This document shows, piece by piece, positions 15,995 to 24,306 of a DNA stretch of 33,855 nucleotides (positions are counted from its first letter, which is position 1; the number at the start of each line of letters is the position of its first letter). The notes under the pieces were generated by a model. That model ran no database searches, was not told where the DNA came from, and worked only from the letters and a program-made list of their open reading frames with translations. Source of the stretch: Planctomycetota bacterium (GTDB taxonomy: Bacteria > Planctomycetota > SZUA-567 > H5-PLA8); assembly GCA_016200135.1 (NCBI GenBank), contig JACQFI010000102.1, positions 1 through 33,855 on the forward strand. The letters run 5' to 3'. Position numbers and translations under genes: made by a program.

Positions 15995-16600
15995 TCACGG
16001 GCGTTCGGTGTACGGCTTGTCTTGGGGCGGCCCCGGCAGCGGGCGCTTGGATTTCCCATTGGCTTCCGCTTCCAGCAACTCTTCGATGGATTCGTGCGCA
16101 TAGACCGTCGTTGCGCCCAGCGCCGTCAGGCCGCCGGTGTCGCTCGTCGGCCCGTAGGTGCTGTGGAGTTCGCGCCCGAGCGCGCGCAGGTAGGCCGTCA
16201 ACTGGCCGCGGTGGTGGCTGGTGTGAAGCAGCCGGCGGACCATGATCCACGCGCGCACGCGGCGGACCTCGAAGAACGCCGTCTCTTCGTCCCACCAGGC
16301 CGGGGGCATGGCGCGCAGGCGCTTCAAGCGGTCCTCGGAAGCGGCGGCGTACGTGCGGATAAACCCGCTCCGGTCTTCGCGCGCAGGGAGGGGGCTCGCG
16401 GCGAGTTCAATGCCGAACATCTTCTTGAACCAGAGGTCTTCGGAGAGGCACTGGTGGACCATCTGTTCGAGCACGCTGCGTCCGCGCTTGAGCGGGTCCG
16501 GCGGGCGCCAGGATAGGTCTTCGTCGCGAAACATCGACCAGACGCCGAGCACTTTGATGCGCTCGGTGGCGTAGGTCTCAATCAAGTAGTCGTGAGCCAT
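15995..16600 (-). CDS. DinB-family protein (metal-dependent, four-helix fold)
   Basis: This 201-residue protein fits the DinB/YfiT-like four-helix superfamily. It starts with a helix (YLIETYATERIKVLGVWSMF), has an early His in LEQMVHQCLSEDLWFKKMF, and ends the core with LLHTSHHRGQLTAYLRALG, the classic late H-x3-HRGQ motif. The three His positions normally hold a divalent metal. Family members include thiol-dependent transferases and enzymes acting on small molecules, but many are uncharacterised, so the substrate is open. The ATG at 16600 is chosen over an upstream in-frame start at 16618. A Pro/Lys-rich tail closes the protein. It is divergent from the HEAT-M23 peptidase. Confidence 0.9.
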   Translation of the reverse strand: MAHDYLIETYATERIKVLGVWSMFRDEDLSWRPPDPLKRGRSVLEQMVHQCLSEDLWFKKMFGIELAASPLPAREDRSGFIRTYAAASEDRLKRLRAMPPAWWDEETAFFEVRRVRAWIMVRRLLHTSHHRGQLTAYLRALGRELHSTYGPTSDTGGLTALGATTVYAHESIEELLEAEANGKSKRPLPGPPQDKPYTERP

Positions 16601-16727
16601 GGCGGGGCGGCCCCTCAACCGAAAAGTTGGTCCTCACAGCGATGACGCGCCTTGCGGCGCGGCGCGGAGATTACTACGCTTCTGTCACGTTCGGCAGGTA
16701 ACGCAAGGCGTTCTCCGGGGAGCCTAC

Positions 16728-18341
16728 GTGTCGCTCGCAGACGACTTCGTGCAGCGCATCTTCGACGAACTGCTCGCCAAGCGCGACGTGGACGACAACA
16801 CGCACCTGCTGGCCACTTGCGGCGAGGAGGCCGTGCCCGTTCTGCTGGAACAGCTCGCTTCCGCAGACTTTGCGCGCAAGAAAGTCGCGCTGTTCGGGCT
16901 GCAGTATTGCTTCGCGCCCGAGGCCCGCGTGCCCGTTGAAGCGCTGCTGACGGGCGACGACCCGCGCCTGCGCGAGATGGCCGCGATCGTGATCGCCAAG
17001 CACTACGGCACGGCCGAGATCGCGCGGCTCGCACGCAAGCTCCAGCACGATCCCCGCCCCGAGATCGCCGGCTTCGCGCTGCAGCATCTGGAAGCTCAGG
17101 GGCCCGAGTTCGAGCGCGTCGAGCGGGCGCTCGGCGATCCGCGCATCGCCGCATGGCTCTGGAAGTATCTCCCGCGCTACGCCGCGCCGTCGTTTACGCC
17201 CGGCACGCGTGCGCTGCTGGAACGCAGTCTCGATTCGGAGCGGCTGGAGCCCGAGATCGCCTGCGGCGCGCTCGCGGCGCTGCTCAGCCAGAACGACCGC
17301 TCGGACGCGACGCGCTCGCGCCTCCGAACCTTGCTCGCGCACGAACACCCCATGCTGCGCGAGATGGCCGCGGAGTTCCTCGCCTGGCATGGTTCGGAAG
17401 AAGATGCCGGGGCGCTGCAAGAGGCTGCGGGAGACGAGAGCGATCTTCAAGCGCGCGCGGCGCTGGCAGCCGCAAGCGAATCCATCGCCCGGCGCGCGGC
17501 TTCAGGCGACCGCAAGGCGTTCGACGCCTTTGTGCGGATTGAGGAGATGGAACCCTTCTGGAACTATCGCGGCAAAGCGCCGGAGCCCGCGTTCTTGGCC
17601 GCACAGGAGCATAAGCTGGAACTGCTCGCGCGTGCGTTCGCCGTTCCGGGGCGCGTTCCGCCGGACCCGCATGTCTTCTCGGGCGAGTTCTCCGCGCCCG
17701 TGGCTAAGAAATTGGTTATGCCGGTGCGCGGGTACCTCGACCGCGGGCGCACCAGCTTCGCGTTGCTCAGCGACAGCCAGAACACCGGCTTTCGCGGCAT
17801 GGTCCACGTGGGTGACGACGTCGCCTGGTTCCGCGATTACGGCTGCGTGGCAGCGGTGGCCGATGGATTGGTTCGGCAGGCCGGCAGCGAGCCGTCGTGG
17901 GGGTATCTGGTGGTGCTCGAACACGCCTCGCCCGGCGACGACCGGTTCTGCTCGGTCTACGCGCACCTAAGCCCGTTTATTTCGGTCCGGCATGGCGAGA
18001 CGGTTCGCGCGGGGCAACGCATCGGCAGCATCGGGCGCAGCTTCACCTGGGAGAACGGCGGCTACGCGGCGCATCTGCACTTTGGACTGCATCACGGGCC
18101 CTTCGTACAGGTACATAAAGAGGGCGCGTCCATCGACGTGCGCTTCGAGGGCAGCTACTACGTCGGCAAAGTGATCCACTCCGATCCGGAGAACACCGAC
18201 GTGCGCATCCAGACCTGGTATGGGCCGAGGACGGTTACGCAGCAGACCTCCTGGCTGCGCGGCTACGTCTCGCTGCGCCAGTGGCAGGCGGGCCGGCATC
18301 GCTGGCTCGACCCTCAAAAGGTCTTCTTGGATAACCAGTAA
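16728..18341 (+). CDS. M23-family metallopeptidase with N-terminal HEAT-like repeats
   Basis: With the GTG at 16728 the protein has 537 residues. Residues 1-300 form HEAT/armadillo-like helix pairs (for example LREMAAIVIAKHYGTAE and LREMAAEFLAWHGSEE). Residues about 325-470 are an M23 (LytM) endopeptidase fold with the metal ligands of the HVGDD motif (His360, Asp364), the YAHLS His413 and the HLHF pair (His449, His451), all intact. M23 enzymes cut peptide cross-links in peptidoglycan. A C-terminal extension of about 75 residues has WYGPRTVTQQTSWL. GGGGAG lies five bases before the GTG. No signal peptide or membrane span is seen from any in-frame start, which is odd for a wall enzyme. It is divergent from the DinB gene. 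Confidence 0.85.
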   Translation: MSLADDFVQRIFDELLAKRDVDDNTHLLATCGEEAVPVLLEQLASADFARKKVALFGLQYCFAPEARVPVEALLTGDDPRLREMAAIVIAKHYGTAEIARLARKLQHDPRPEIAGFALQHLEAQGPEFERVERALGDPRIAAWLWKYLPRYAAPSFTPGTRALLERSLDSERLEPEIACGALAALLSQNDRSDATRSRLRTLLAHEHPMLREMAAEFLAWHGSEEDAGALQEAAGDESDLQARAALAAASESIARRAASGDRKAFDAFVRIEEMEPFWNYRGKAPEPAFLAAQEHKLELLARAFAVPGRVPPDPHVFSGEFSAPVAKKLVMPVRGYLDRGRTSFALLSDSQNTGFRGMVHVGDDVAWFRDYGCVAAVADGLVRQAGSEPSWGYLVVLEHASPGDDRFCSVYAHLSPFISVRHGETVRAGQRIGSIGRSFTWENGGYAAHLHFGLHHGPFVQVHKEGASIDVRFEGSYYVGKVIHSDPENTDVRIQTWYGPRTVTQQTSWLRGYVSLRQWQAGRHRWLDPQKVFLDNQ

Positions 18342-18456
18342 GCAGGTTTTGCATCCATTCGGTATGAAGGGATTGTCTCCGCAAGCGTTTCTATAGAAGT
18401 AAGCTCCAATTCCCAACTTAGCTGCAATCAGGCCAAGGGATTGCCGATACAGGTTT

Positions 18457-18475
18457 GCCGGACTTGCGGTCCGGC
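18457..18475 (+). repeat. Hairpin in the leader of the BamD-like gene
   Basis: GCCGGAC (18457-18463), loop TTGCG and GTCCGGC (18469-18475) form a perfect seven-pair stem, 26 bases before the ATG at 18502. No T run follows, so it is not an obvious terminator. It may affect translation or RNA stability. Confidence 0.4.
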
Positions 18476-18501
18476 GCGGACAAGGCTAGAACTATCGCGC
18501 T

Positions 18502-19491
18502 ATGAATCGAACCTTCATGCTGGCACTGGTCGGACTCGGCTTCGGTTGCGCGTTAGGCGTTGCCGCGCAAGCCGCCGAACCACAACCCGTGGCCGACAAA
18601 GCCACCGACCTCGATAAGTGGGCCAGCGAAGGCCAGTGGAAGAACTCCAAGGATGCCGTCGAGAGCACGCCCGCGAAGCAACTCGCCAAGGCCAAGCGCC
18701 TGGAAGAGATCGGCGACGTGAAGCAGGCGGCGGAGCAGTACAAGCGGCTCTCGGACGTCTACAGCGAATCGGAACAGGCCGAAGAGGCGCTGATCCTCGC
18801 GGCCAAGAATTTCCTCGCCGCCGGAAACTTCACCAAATGCCGGGAGATGATCACCGAGCTGCGGCGGCGTTTTGCGCATCCGACGTACCTCGATCTGCTC
18901 GGCCAGGTGGAGAACGCGCTGGCGCGCGGCTACCTGGAAGGCCGCGGCGAAGGCGGCACCTACAAGCTGGCCAGCCGCGTCCGCAAGGCGCGCGCGATCT
19001 ACGAGAACACCTATAAGGAAGACCCCGAAGGCCGCTGGGCCGACGACGCCCTGCTCGGTCTGGGCGAATGCGACGAGACGATCGGGGCCTTCGACGAGGC
19101 CATCAAGCATTACAAAGAGCTCCTCGAGAAGTATCCCGGCAGCGACCTGCGCGCCGAGGCCGAAGGGCACATCGCGGCCTGCATCAACAAGCGCGAACCC
19201 AAGCCGCAGTACGAGGAGAGCGAGACCAACGAGGCGCGCCGGCGCATCGAGATCGCGAAGCAGGACGCCGAATCCTCGGAGACTTCGCTCGACGTCGTGG
19301 CGCTCGACGAGAACGAAAAGATGCTGGTGGACCGCCAGGCCGAGAAGCGGTTCGAGCAGGCGCGCTTTTACCAGATCAACGGGAAGTACCGTGCCGCCGA
19401 GGTCTATTACGAGATCGTCAAGACGCGCTACCCCGACAGTTCGTGGGCCAAGAAAGCCGAGGAAGCGCTTCAGGAGCTCCGTAAACGATGA
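18502..19491 (+). CDS. BamD-like TPR protein, outer-membrane assembly
   Basis: This 329-residue exported protein has a signal peptide (MNRTFMLALVGLGFG core, cleavage near AQA-AEP, residue 24). It carries TPR units: LEEIGDVKQAAEQYKRLSDVY, a central DDALLGLGECDETIGAFDEA, and C-terminal RFEQARFYQINGKYRAAEVY with YEIVKTRYPDSSWAKKAEEA. The last unit is the pattern of BamD/YbgF-type proteins, which help fold or place outer-membrane proteins. No clear lipobox is seen, unlike enterobacterial BamD. Four bases overlap the next gene, an LptE-like lipoprotein, so the two are translationally coupled, and this supports an envelope-assembly role. A general TPR periplasmic protein remains possible. Confidence 0.82.
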   Translation: MNRTFMLALVGLGFGCALGVAAQAAEPQPVADKATDLDKWASEGQWKNSKDAVESTPAKQLAKAKRLEEIGDVKQAAEQYKRLSDVYSESEQAEEALILAAKNFLAAGNFTKCREMITELRRRFAHPTYLDLLGQVENALARGYLEGRGEGGTYKLASRVRKARAIYENTYKEDPEGRWADDALLGLGECDETIGAFDEAIKHYKELLEKYPGSDLRAEAEGHIAACINKREPKPQYEESETNEARRRIEIAKQDAESSETSLDVVALDENEKMLVDRQAEKRFEQARFYQINGKYRAAEVYYEIVKTRYPDSSWAKKAEEALQELRKR

Positions 19492-20024
19492 GATCGATTC
19501 CGCGCCCTCGGCGCATCGCCGGCGTCATCGTTATGGGCGCCGCTCTGGTTTCCGTCGCGGGCTGCTACTCCACGCAGACGCGGATCCCCGATCACGTGAA
19601 GAGCATCGCGCTGCCGCTGTTCCAGAACAAGACGTACATCGAGGACTACACGCGCAAGCTCGACACCGAAGTCACCGAGTCGGTGCGCAAAGCCTTCCTG
19701 CAGAACGGCAAGCTGGAGATTCGGGGCCGCGAGTCGGCCGACCTGATCGTGGAGGGCCAGGTGATCAAGTTCGATCGCCGCATCATTCGTGCCGACCGCT
19801 TCGGCGAGCCCGCGGAGACGCAGATCGTGATCCAGGCCACCATCTCGGTGTACGACGTGAAAGCCGCGAAGTATCTGATTCAAGCCGCGCTCGTCACCAA
19901 CGAGCAGGAGAAGGTGGGCTCGGGCAGCTACAACCTGCGCCGCGGCGAAGACGAGACGATAGGGCGGAAGAATGCAATTGAAGATCTCGGACGCGTGATC
20001 GCCCATAAGGTAGTGGATTTCTAA
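19488..20024 (+). CDS. lptE: LptE-like LPS-assembly lipoprotein
   Basis: This 178-residue lipoprotein has a signal peptide ending in VAGC (Cys26), a good lipobox for signal peptidase II. The mature part starts YSTQTRIPDHVKSIALPLF and has a strand-rich core (FQNKTYIEDYTRKLDTEVTE, LIVEGQVIKFDRRI, ISVYDVKAAKYLI), which fits LptE, the plug and partner of the LptD transporter that places LPS in the outer membrane. Its start overlaps the end of the BamD-like gene by four bases. The family is short and divergent, so the call rests on lipobox, length, the IALPLF..KTY pattern and context. A related lipoprotein family is the main alternative. Confidence 0.78.
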   Translation: MRSIPRPRRIAGVIVMGAALVSVAGCYSTQTRIPDHVKSIALPLFQNKTYIEDYTRKLDTEVTESVRKAFLQNGKLEIRGRESADLIVEGQVIKFDRRIIRADRFGEPAETQIVIQATISVYDVKAAKYLIQAALVTNEQEKVGSGSYNLRRGEDETIGRKNAIEDLGRVIAHKVVDF

Positions 20025-20099
20025 ACGTACTGCTCCTGCCGCGGGCCATGGAATGTTCGCGGCATTTAAACCCCACCCGATACCCTTGCGGAGTCGAGC

Positions 20100-20801
20100 A
20101 TGCGCATCCTCGCCGTGGGCGCACATCCGGACGATATCGAGATTCTTTGCGCGGGCACGCTGGCCGCATGCAAGGCGCGCGGCGACGACGTCGTCATGGC
20201 CGTCGCCACCGACGGCCGCATGGGGCATAAGGAGATTCTGCCGCCCGAACTGTCCGAAGTGCGCCGCCGCGAGCAGGAGGCGAGCTGCAAGATTCTGGGC
20301 GCCGAACTGATCTGGCTGGGGATTCGGGACGAGTACGTCTTTGACAACGAGGCCGCGCGCAACATCTTCATCGACCTCTATCGCCGCGCCAAGCCGGACT
20401 TCGTGATCACGCACTGGAACGGCTGCTATCACCCGGACCACCGCGGCGTCGAGAAACTAATGTGGGATGCCGGCTTCGTCAGTTCGGTGAAGCACATTGA
20501 GACCGCGCTGCCCTACCACCCGGCGGTTACGCCTTTCTTCCACATGGAACCGCTCGCAGGGGTGGACTTTATCCCCACCGAGTACGTGGACATCTCGCCC
20601 TATATCGAGACTAAAAAGCGCATGCTGGAATGCCACCAGAGCCAGCTCAAATGGCTGAAGGATCACGACGGCATCGATATCGTCGAGTTCATGACCACGG
20701 TCGCGCGCTTCCGCGGGATCCAGGCCGGGGTCAAGTATGCCGAAGGCTACCGCCGCGTGCAGACATGGCCGCGCGGGACGCCCCAACGGCTGCTGCCTTG
20801 A
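20100..20801 (+). CDS. PIG-L/LmbE-family deacetylase
   Basis: This 233-residue zinc-dependent N-acetyl-sugar deacetylase has the N-terminal motif GAHPDDIE (His9, Asp11, Asp12) and the later HPDH motif (His111, His114) that together bind the metal. The strand IWLGIRDEYVFD and the ETKKRMLECHQSQ helix also fit the family. Known members remove acetyl groups from GlcNAc-PI, from bacillithiol or mycothiol precursors, or from sugar antibiotics. No specific substrate can be chosen here. It starts 75 bases after the LptE-like gene on the same strand, with a weak ribosome site before the ATG, and could be on the same transcript. No signal peptide is present, so it acts in the cytoplasm. Confidence 0.93.
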   Translation: MRILAVGAHPDDIEILCAGTLAACKARGDDVVMAVATDGRMGHKEILPPELSEVRRREQEASCKILGAELIWLGIRDEYVFDNEAARNIFIDLYRRAKPDFVITHWNGCYHPDHRGVEKLMWDAGFVSSVKHIETALPYHPAVTPFFHMEPLAGVDFIPTEYVDISPYIETKKRMLECHQSQLKWLKDHDGIDIVEFMTTVARFRGIQAGVKYAEGYRRVQTWPRGTPQRLLP

Positions 20802-20814
20802 CCTCTTTTATTTC

Positions 20815-20842
20815 TTGACAGGGCGAGAGGTTGTCCGATTAT
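20815..20842 (+). promoter_or_regulatory. Sigma-70 type promoter of the Lys/Glu-rich secreted protein
   Basis: TTGACA (20815-20820) is followed after 16 bases by GATTAT (20837-20842), a four-of-six match to the -10 consensus. The next start codon is at 20886, giving a short leader with TGCGGAGGTG close to the ATG. Confidence 0.5.
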
Positions 20843-20885
20843 TACGCGGCTAAGCTACTCTGAATAAACTCTGCGGAGGTGCGCC

Positions 20886-21854
20886 ATGTCTTTTGCGCGA
20901 AAGACTCTTTTTGCATTGGCCGGGACATTGATGCTCGGTGGTTTCGGTGCGATGGTAGGCGCCGAAGAGACCGCTCCCGCTCCCGCGCCGGCGCCTGCTC
21001 CGGAAACGAAGCCCGCGGAAGTCGCTCCGGCGGAGAAGCCCGCTGAGAAACCCGCGGAAGCGCCCGCACCCAAGCCGGCGGAAGCGGCGCCCGCTGCTCC
21101 TGCGGCCGAGAAGCCGGCCGATTCGAGCAAGAAGACCAAGGCCGCCGAGTCCTACGTGGTCATCAACGGCGTGCGTTACAACTGGGAAGAAGCGATCCGC
21201 AAATTTCCCGACATGAAGAAGGAAGCGCCGCCCGAAGTCGAGTTCGATCCCAATTACAAGCCGACGGGCGAATCCACACCCGAGCCCAAGGCGGCTGAAG
21301 CCCCCAAGAGCGAAGAGAAGAGGGCTGAAAAGGCCGAGAAGGAAGAAAAGGAAGAGAAGAAAAAAGCGGAAAAGAAGGAGACCGCCGAAAAGAAGGAAAA
21401 GAAGAAGAAAAAGAAGAAGGGCGAGGAAGCCCCCGTCGTCGTGGAAGACCCCGCAAATACCGAGCGCATCGCGCTCGAGCAGGCGCGCGCGCGCGTGGAA
21501 CTCGAAGACCGCGCTCACAAGCTCATTCGCCGCCTGACCACCGAGAACTGGAAAGAAGCGCAGGCCGAACTCTTCAGTATTGGTAAAGATGCCGTGCCGT
21601 TCCTGATCGACGCCATGGCGCCGGCCGAACAGCCGCAGCTCGGAGAGCCGCCGCTCGAGACCTACGCCGCCGGACAGCCTTCGCGGCCGTCCCGCACGCG
21701 CCCGCTGGGCGACGTGGCCTTCGAGTGCCTCGATACGCTCATCCGCAGCCACTCGGATTGGAAGGGCTCCGTTCCGGCCCGCGAACAGAAGGCTTGGCAG
21801 GATTTCTGGAGCGCGAACGGTTCCGCGATTGCCCTGGGCGGCGCGAAACAGTAA
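20886..21854 (+). CDS. Secreted Ala/Pro- and Lys/Glu-rich protein with C-terminal HEAT-like part
   Basis: This 322-residue protein has a signal peptide (core FALAGTLMLGGFGAMVGA). Next come a Pro/Ala/Glu repeat region (APAPAPAPET then EKPAEKPAEAP), a short conserved-looking VVINGVRYNWEEAIRKFPDM, a highly charged Lys/Glu stretch (about 140-180), and a folded C-terminus (LIRRLTTENWKEAQAELFSI then VPFLIDAM), ending AWQDFWSANGSAIALG. The C-terminus resembles the HEAT-like, Trp-rich ends of the secreted proteins at 7769 and 28453. The Pro/Ala and Lys/Glu regions may span the periplasm or bind wall polymers. It has its own promoter and is closed by a strong terminator. No enzymatic motif is seen. 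Confidence 0.8.
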   Translation: MSFARKTLFALAGTLMLGGFGAMVGAEETAPAPAPAPAPETKPAEVAPAEKPAEKPAEAPAPKPAEAAPAAPAAEKPADSSKKTKAAESYVVINGVRYNWEEAIRKFPDMKKEAPPEVEFDPNYKPTGESTPEPKAAEAPKSEEKRAEKAEKEEKEEKKKAEKKETAEKKEKKKKKKKGEEAPVVVEDPANTERIALEQARARVELEDRAHKLIRRLTTENWKEAQAELFSIGKDAVPFLIDAMAPAEQPQLGEPPLETYAAGQPSRPSRTRPLGDVAFECLDTLIRSHSDWKGSVPAREQKAWQDFWSANGSAIALGGAKQ

Positions 21855-21894
21855 CTGCGGCTCAAGGCAGCGAAAATCATTTTTGCAGGATAAG

Positions 21895-21919
21895 GCGAAC
21901 CGAACGGTTCGCTTTTTTT
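21895..21919 (+). terminator. Strong intrinsic terminator
   Basis: GCGAACC (21895-21901), loop GAAC and GGTTCGC (21906-21912) form a perfect stem followed by TTTTTTT. It ends the plus-strand gene at 20886. Confidence 0.93.
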
Positions 21920-21941
21920 ATTTAACCGTACAGGTGTAGTT

Positions 21942-21997
21942 GCCACGAGCCACGAGCCACGAGCCACGAGCCACGAGCCACGAGCCACAAGCCACAA
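21942..21997. repeat. Heptanucleotide tandem repeat (eight units)
   Basis: Six perfect copies of GCCACGA are followed by two of GCCACAA, end to end without gaps. The array lies between the terminator of the upstream gene and the stop codon of the GH50-like gene, which begins one base after the last unit. A seven-base unit shifts frame each copy, so it does not encode a simple repeat within either gene. Confidence 0.95.
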
Positions 21998-21998
21998 G

Positions 21999-24116
21999 CT
22001 ACTTTTTCCCGGCTCGGAGTTCGTACATCCCGTACCCGACTTCTCGCGCGGCCTGGATCGTCTCGGCGTAGGGCGTATCGGCACTGTCTAAAAAGCCGAT
22101 CTGGTAATTTTCTTCGTCAAGCGGCCTGCCGGTGCTGGACTCGTCCATATACTGGAACCAGTGGGTGCCGACGAACTGCGGGTTCCGCAGCGCGCCTTGC
22201 ACGTAATCCTTATAGACCGCCGCGCGTTCGTTCTGGTCCTTCACGCGCACCAGGCCTGGATGGAACATGCCGCGGTCGAGCGCCCCGAAGTGGAATTCGC
22301 CCACGATCAGCGGCACATCGGCCTTGCCGGGATATTTGAACTCCGCGATCGACTTCCGGTACAGGTTGTAGCTCACCACGTCGCAGAACTTCCCCGCGGC
22401 CTCGGCGGCCAGATTGTTGGTCCAGGCGAAGCGGCAGCCTAAATAAAGGTGTTTGGGCGCGGCTTCCTTCACGGCTTCGCGGATGACCTTGAAGTACTGT
22501 TCGGCGATGTGCGTATAAAAGGCCGCGATGTCCGCGTGCGCGTCTCCCTTCTTCGCGTCGGGCGCCGTGCGATTCTCCAGGAGCGCATCCCAGGAAGCGT
22601 GGGTGGTCCCCCAGGCGGCGTTCAGCTTCTCGATCTCGCCGTACTTCGCCTTCAGGTCCTCGACGAAGACCTTCTTGGCGGCCTGCTCCGGCGGGGATTT
22701 CAGCGCGGCAACCGCGAGCGAACCGGCATCGCCCCAGGCGATCTCGTTGTCCACGAAGTAGCCGATGCACCACGGATCTTCGGCGGTCTTGCCTTTCTCC
22801 TGCGCCATGCGTTTGCTCAAGCCTTCCTTAAAGGCGTCCTCGAACGGGTCCGGGAACTGGCCCCAATACCCTTCGCTGCCCTTGATGGGCTTGCTGCCGT
22901 AGTGCACGGCGACGCAGTAGGGCGTCTTGTGCAGCAGATACACCTTCTCGTCGGACCAGTTGGCGATCGTGTTCATGCCCCAGCTTCGCAGGCGCTGGTG
23001 CGCCATCTCGCCGAACGCGTTGCGCCAGTCATTGCCGTACTTGCGCTTCAGATTCGCGCCGGTGAAGTTGAAGGTCTTCACCGGCTCCTTGCCCTTGTAG
23101 TACCCGTGGACCACTTTGCCGTACGAGCCGAGAAATTCTTTGAGGTCGTCCTGGGCGCCCGGGAAATCCTTGAACCACGCGTCGCGCTCGGCGATGGGCG
23201 TATTCTCCCAAGGATTCACGCAGTCGATGCCGTGGGAGAAGAAGAGCTTGCCATCGGGGTCGACGAGCCACCACTTGCCTTCGTGCTTGGTGGTGCGGAA
23301 GAAGCCGGTAGCCTCCAGCGCCGGGCCGTCCTTCCAGCCGCCGTATGGGTCCCAGTTCTCGGGGCCGGGCTTCGCTGTGAGATCCTTCACCTCCGCTTCC
23401 TTGTGGGCCTTCAGTTCGTCCAGCGAGTGCGTCTTGCCCGGCCAGTCGGCGTGCATGTACTGGCCGAACGTGTCGATGAACGGGAAGAACGCGTCGCCTT
23501 CCGGCACGCTGCTCTTCACCGCGACGTACGACCCGCACGCGCGGATCGGCCCGAGTTCGAACAAGTGGTCTTCCGACGGCTGGTTCACGAAAACGATGAG
23601 CTGGTTCGTCTTCGTGGCGTCATACGAATCCGCGCTGCCGCCGGGCTTGCCGCGCATCCCGAAGAGCTTGTCCTTGGGGCCGGGCAGCGGGCGTTCGAGA
23701 CCGACCTTCAAGGTCCCCGACGCGCCCGGAGCAAGGGAGAGCTGTTGCGTATGGCAGAGCTTAGTGCCGTCGGCGCCGGGGTTGTCGATGCGGCAGTTGA
23801 TGGTGACCTCGTTCGTGCCTGCGTTCTTCACCTCAATGGCAACGTACTCGTAGGCGCCCAGGTCCCAATTGCCGCCGGGCGCTTTGATGGTGATGCCGGG
23901 CCAGGGGTCCTTGTGCCCGCTGGCTATGCGCAGCTTGGCCGTCTCGCCGTCTTTGACGACCTCGGCCTTCACGTCCGAGGTGTGTTGCTTCGCGAGATCG
24001 AAGTCCTTCCCGAAGTCGACCACCACCAACTCTTCGGCGGCGTGCGGCATGGCAGCGGCTCCCCACAGGACTAGCGCAACGGCGGGTAGGATCCAAAACC
24101 CGGTGATGGTTTGCAT
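21999..24116 (-). CDS. Secreted GH50-family beta-agarase-like glycoside hydrolase
   Basis: This 705-residue enzyme has a signal peptide (hydrophobic FWILPAVALVLWGAAAM, cleavage near residue 27). Residues about 28-200 form a beta-sandwich carbohydrate-binding-like domain; the rest is a barrel-type hydrolase. GKWWLVDPDGKLFFSHGIDC (280-299) is a typical GH50 agarase stretch. YFVDNEIAWGD carries the likely acid/base Glu458, and IVGEFHFGALDRGMFH carries the likely nucleophile Glu607. GH50 enzymes cut beta-1,4 bonds in agarose and oligo-agars, but agar use is inferred, and related polysaccharides are possible. The ATG at 24116 has GGAGG upstream; a longer in-frame start at 24188 would precede the signal peptide. 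The stop is next to a tandem repeat array. GH4 and GH130 genes follow on the same strand. Confidence 0.9.
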   Translation of the reverse strand: MQTITGFWILPAVALVLWGAAAMPHAAEELVVVDFGKDFDLAKQHTSDVKAEVVKDGETAKLRIASGHKDPWPGITIKAPGGNWDLGAYEYVAIEVKNAGTNEVTINCRIDNPGADGTKLCHTQQLSLAPGASGTLKVGLERPLPGPKDKLFGMRGKPGGSADSYDATKTNQLIVFVNQPSEDHLFELGPIRACGSYVAVKSSVPEGDAFFPFIDTFGQYMHADWPGKTHSLDELKAHKEAEVKDLTAKPGPENWDPYGGWKDGPALEATGFFRTTKHEGKWWLVDPDGKLFFSHGIDCVNPWENTPIAERDAWFKDFPGAQDDLKEFLGSYGKVVHGYYKGKEPVKTFNFTGANLKRKYGNDWRNAFGEMAHQRLRSWGMNTIANWSDEKVYLLHKTPYCVAVHYGSKPIKGSEGYWGQFPDPFEDAFKEGLSKRMAQEKGKTAEDPWCIGYFVDNEIAWGDAGSLAVAALKSPPEQAAKKVFVEDLKAKYGEIEKLNAAWGTTHASWDALLENRTAPDAKKGDAHADIAAFYTHIAEQYFKVIREAVKEAAPKHLYLGCRFAWTNNLAAEAAGKFCDVVSYNLYRKSIAEFKYPGKADVPLIVGEFHFGALDRGMFHPGLVRVKDQNERAAVYKDYVQGALRNPQFVGTHWFQYMDESSTGRPLDEENYQIGFLDSADTPYAETIQAAREVGYGMYELRAGKK

Positions 24117-24306
24117 ACGACCTCCGATGGATGAGCGGCAAGCGGTGCGCCGACTCCTTTCTACACCGGCGGCCCCTGTATGCGCCACAATGATCGGCTT
24201 GAGCCCATCTGTATTAGGAACGCTCTTTGCTGAAGCACCGTTTTCCTCAAAAGGCTTCTGTGCTTATCCTTAAGCCCTATTACGCCCCCACGCGAGGTCC
24301 CGAGCC

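Noticed and set aside
21942..21997. Possible CRISPR array
   Set aside because: The units are seven bases long and contiguous, with no spacers and no cas genes.
22449..24074. 541-codon plus-strand open frame
   Set aside because: It is antisense to the GH50-like enzyme; His/Val/Arg-rich composition is that of a reverse-frame shadow.
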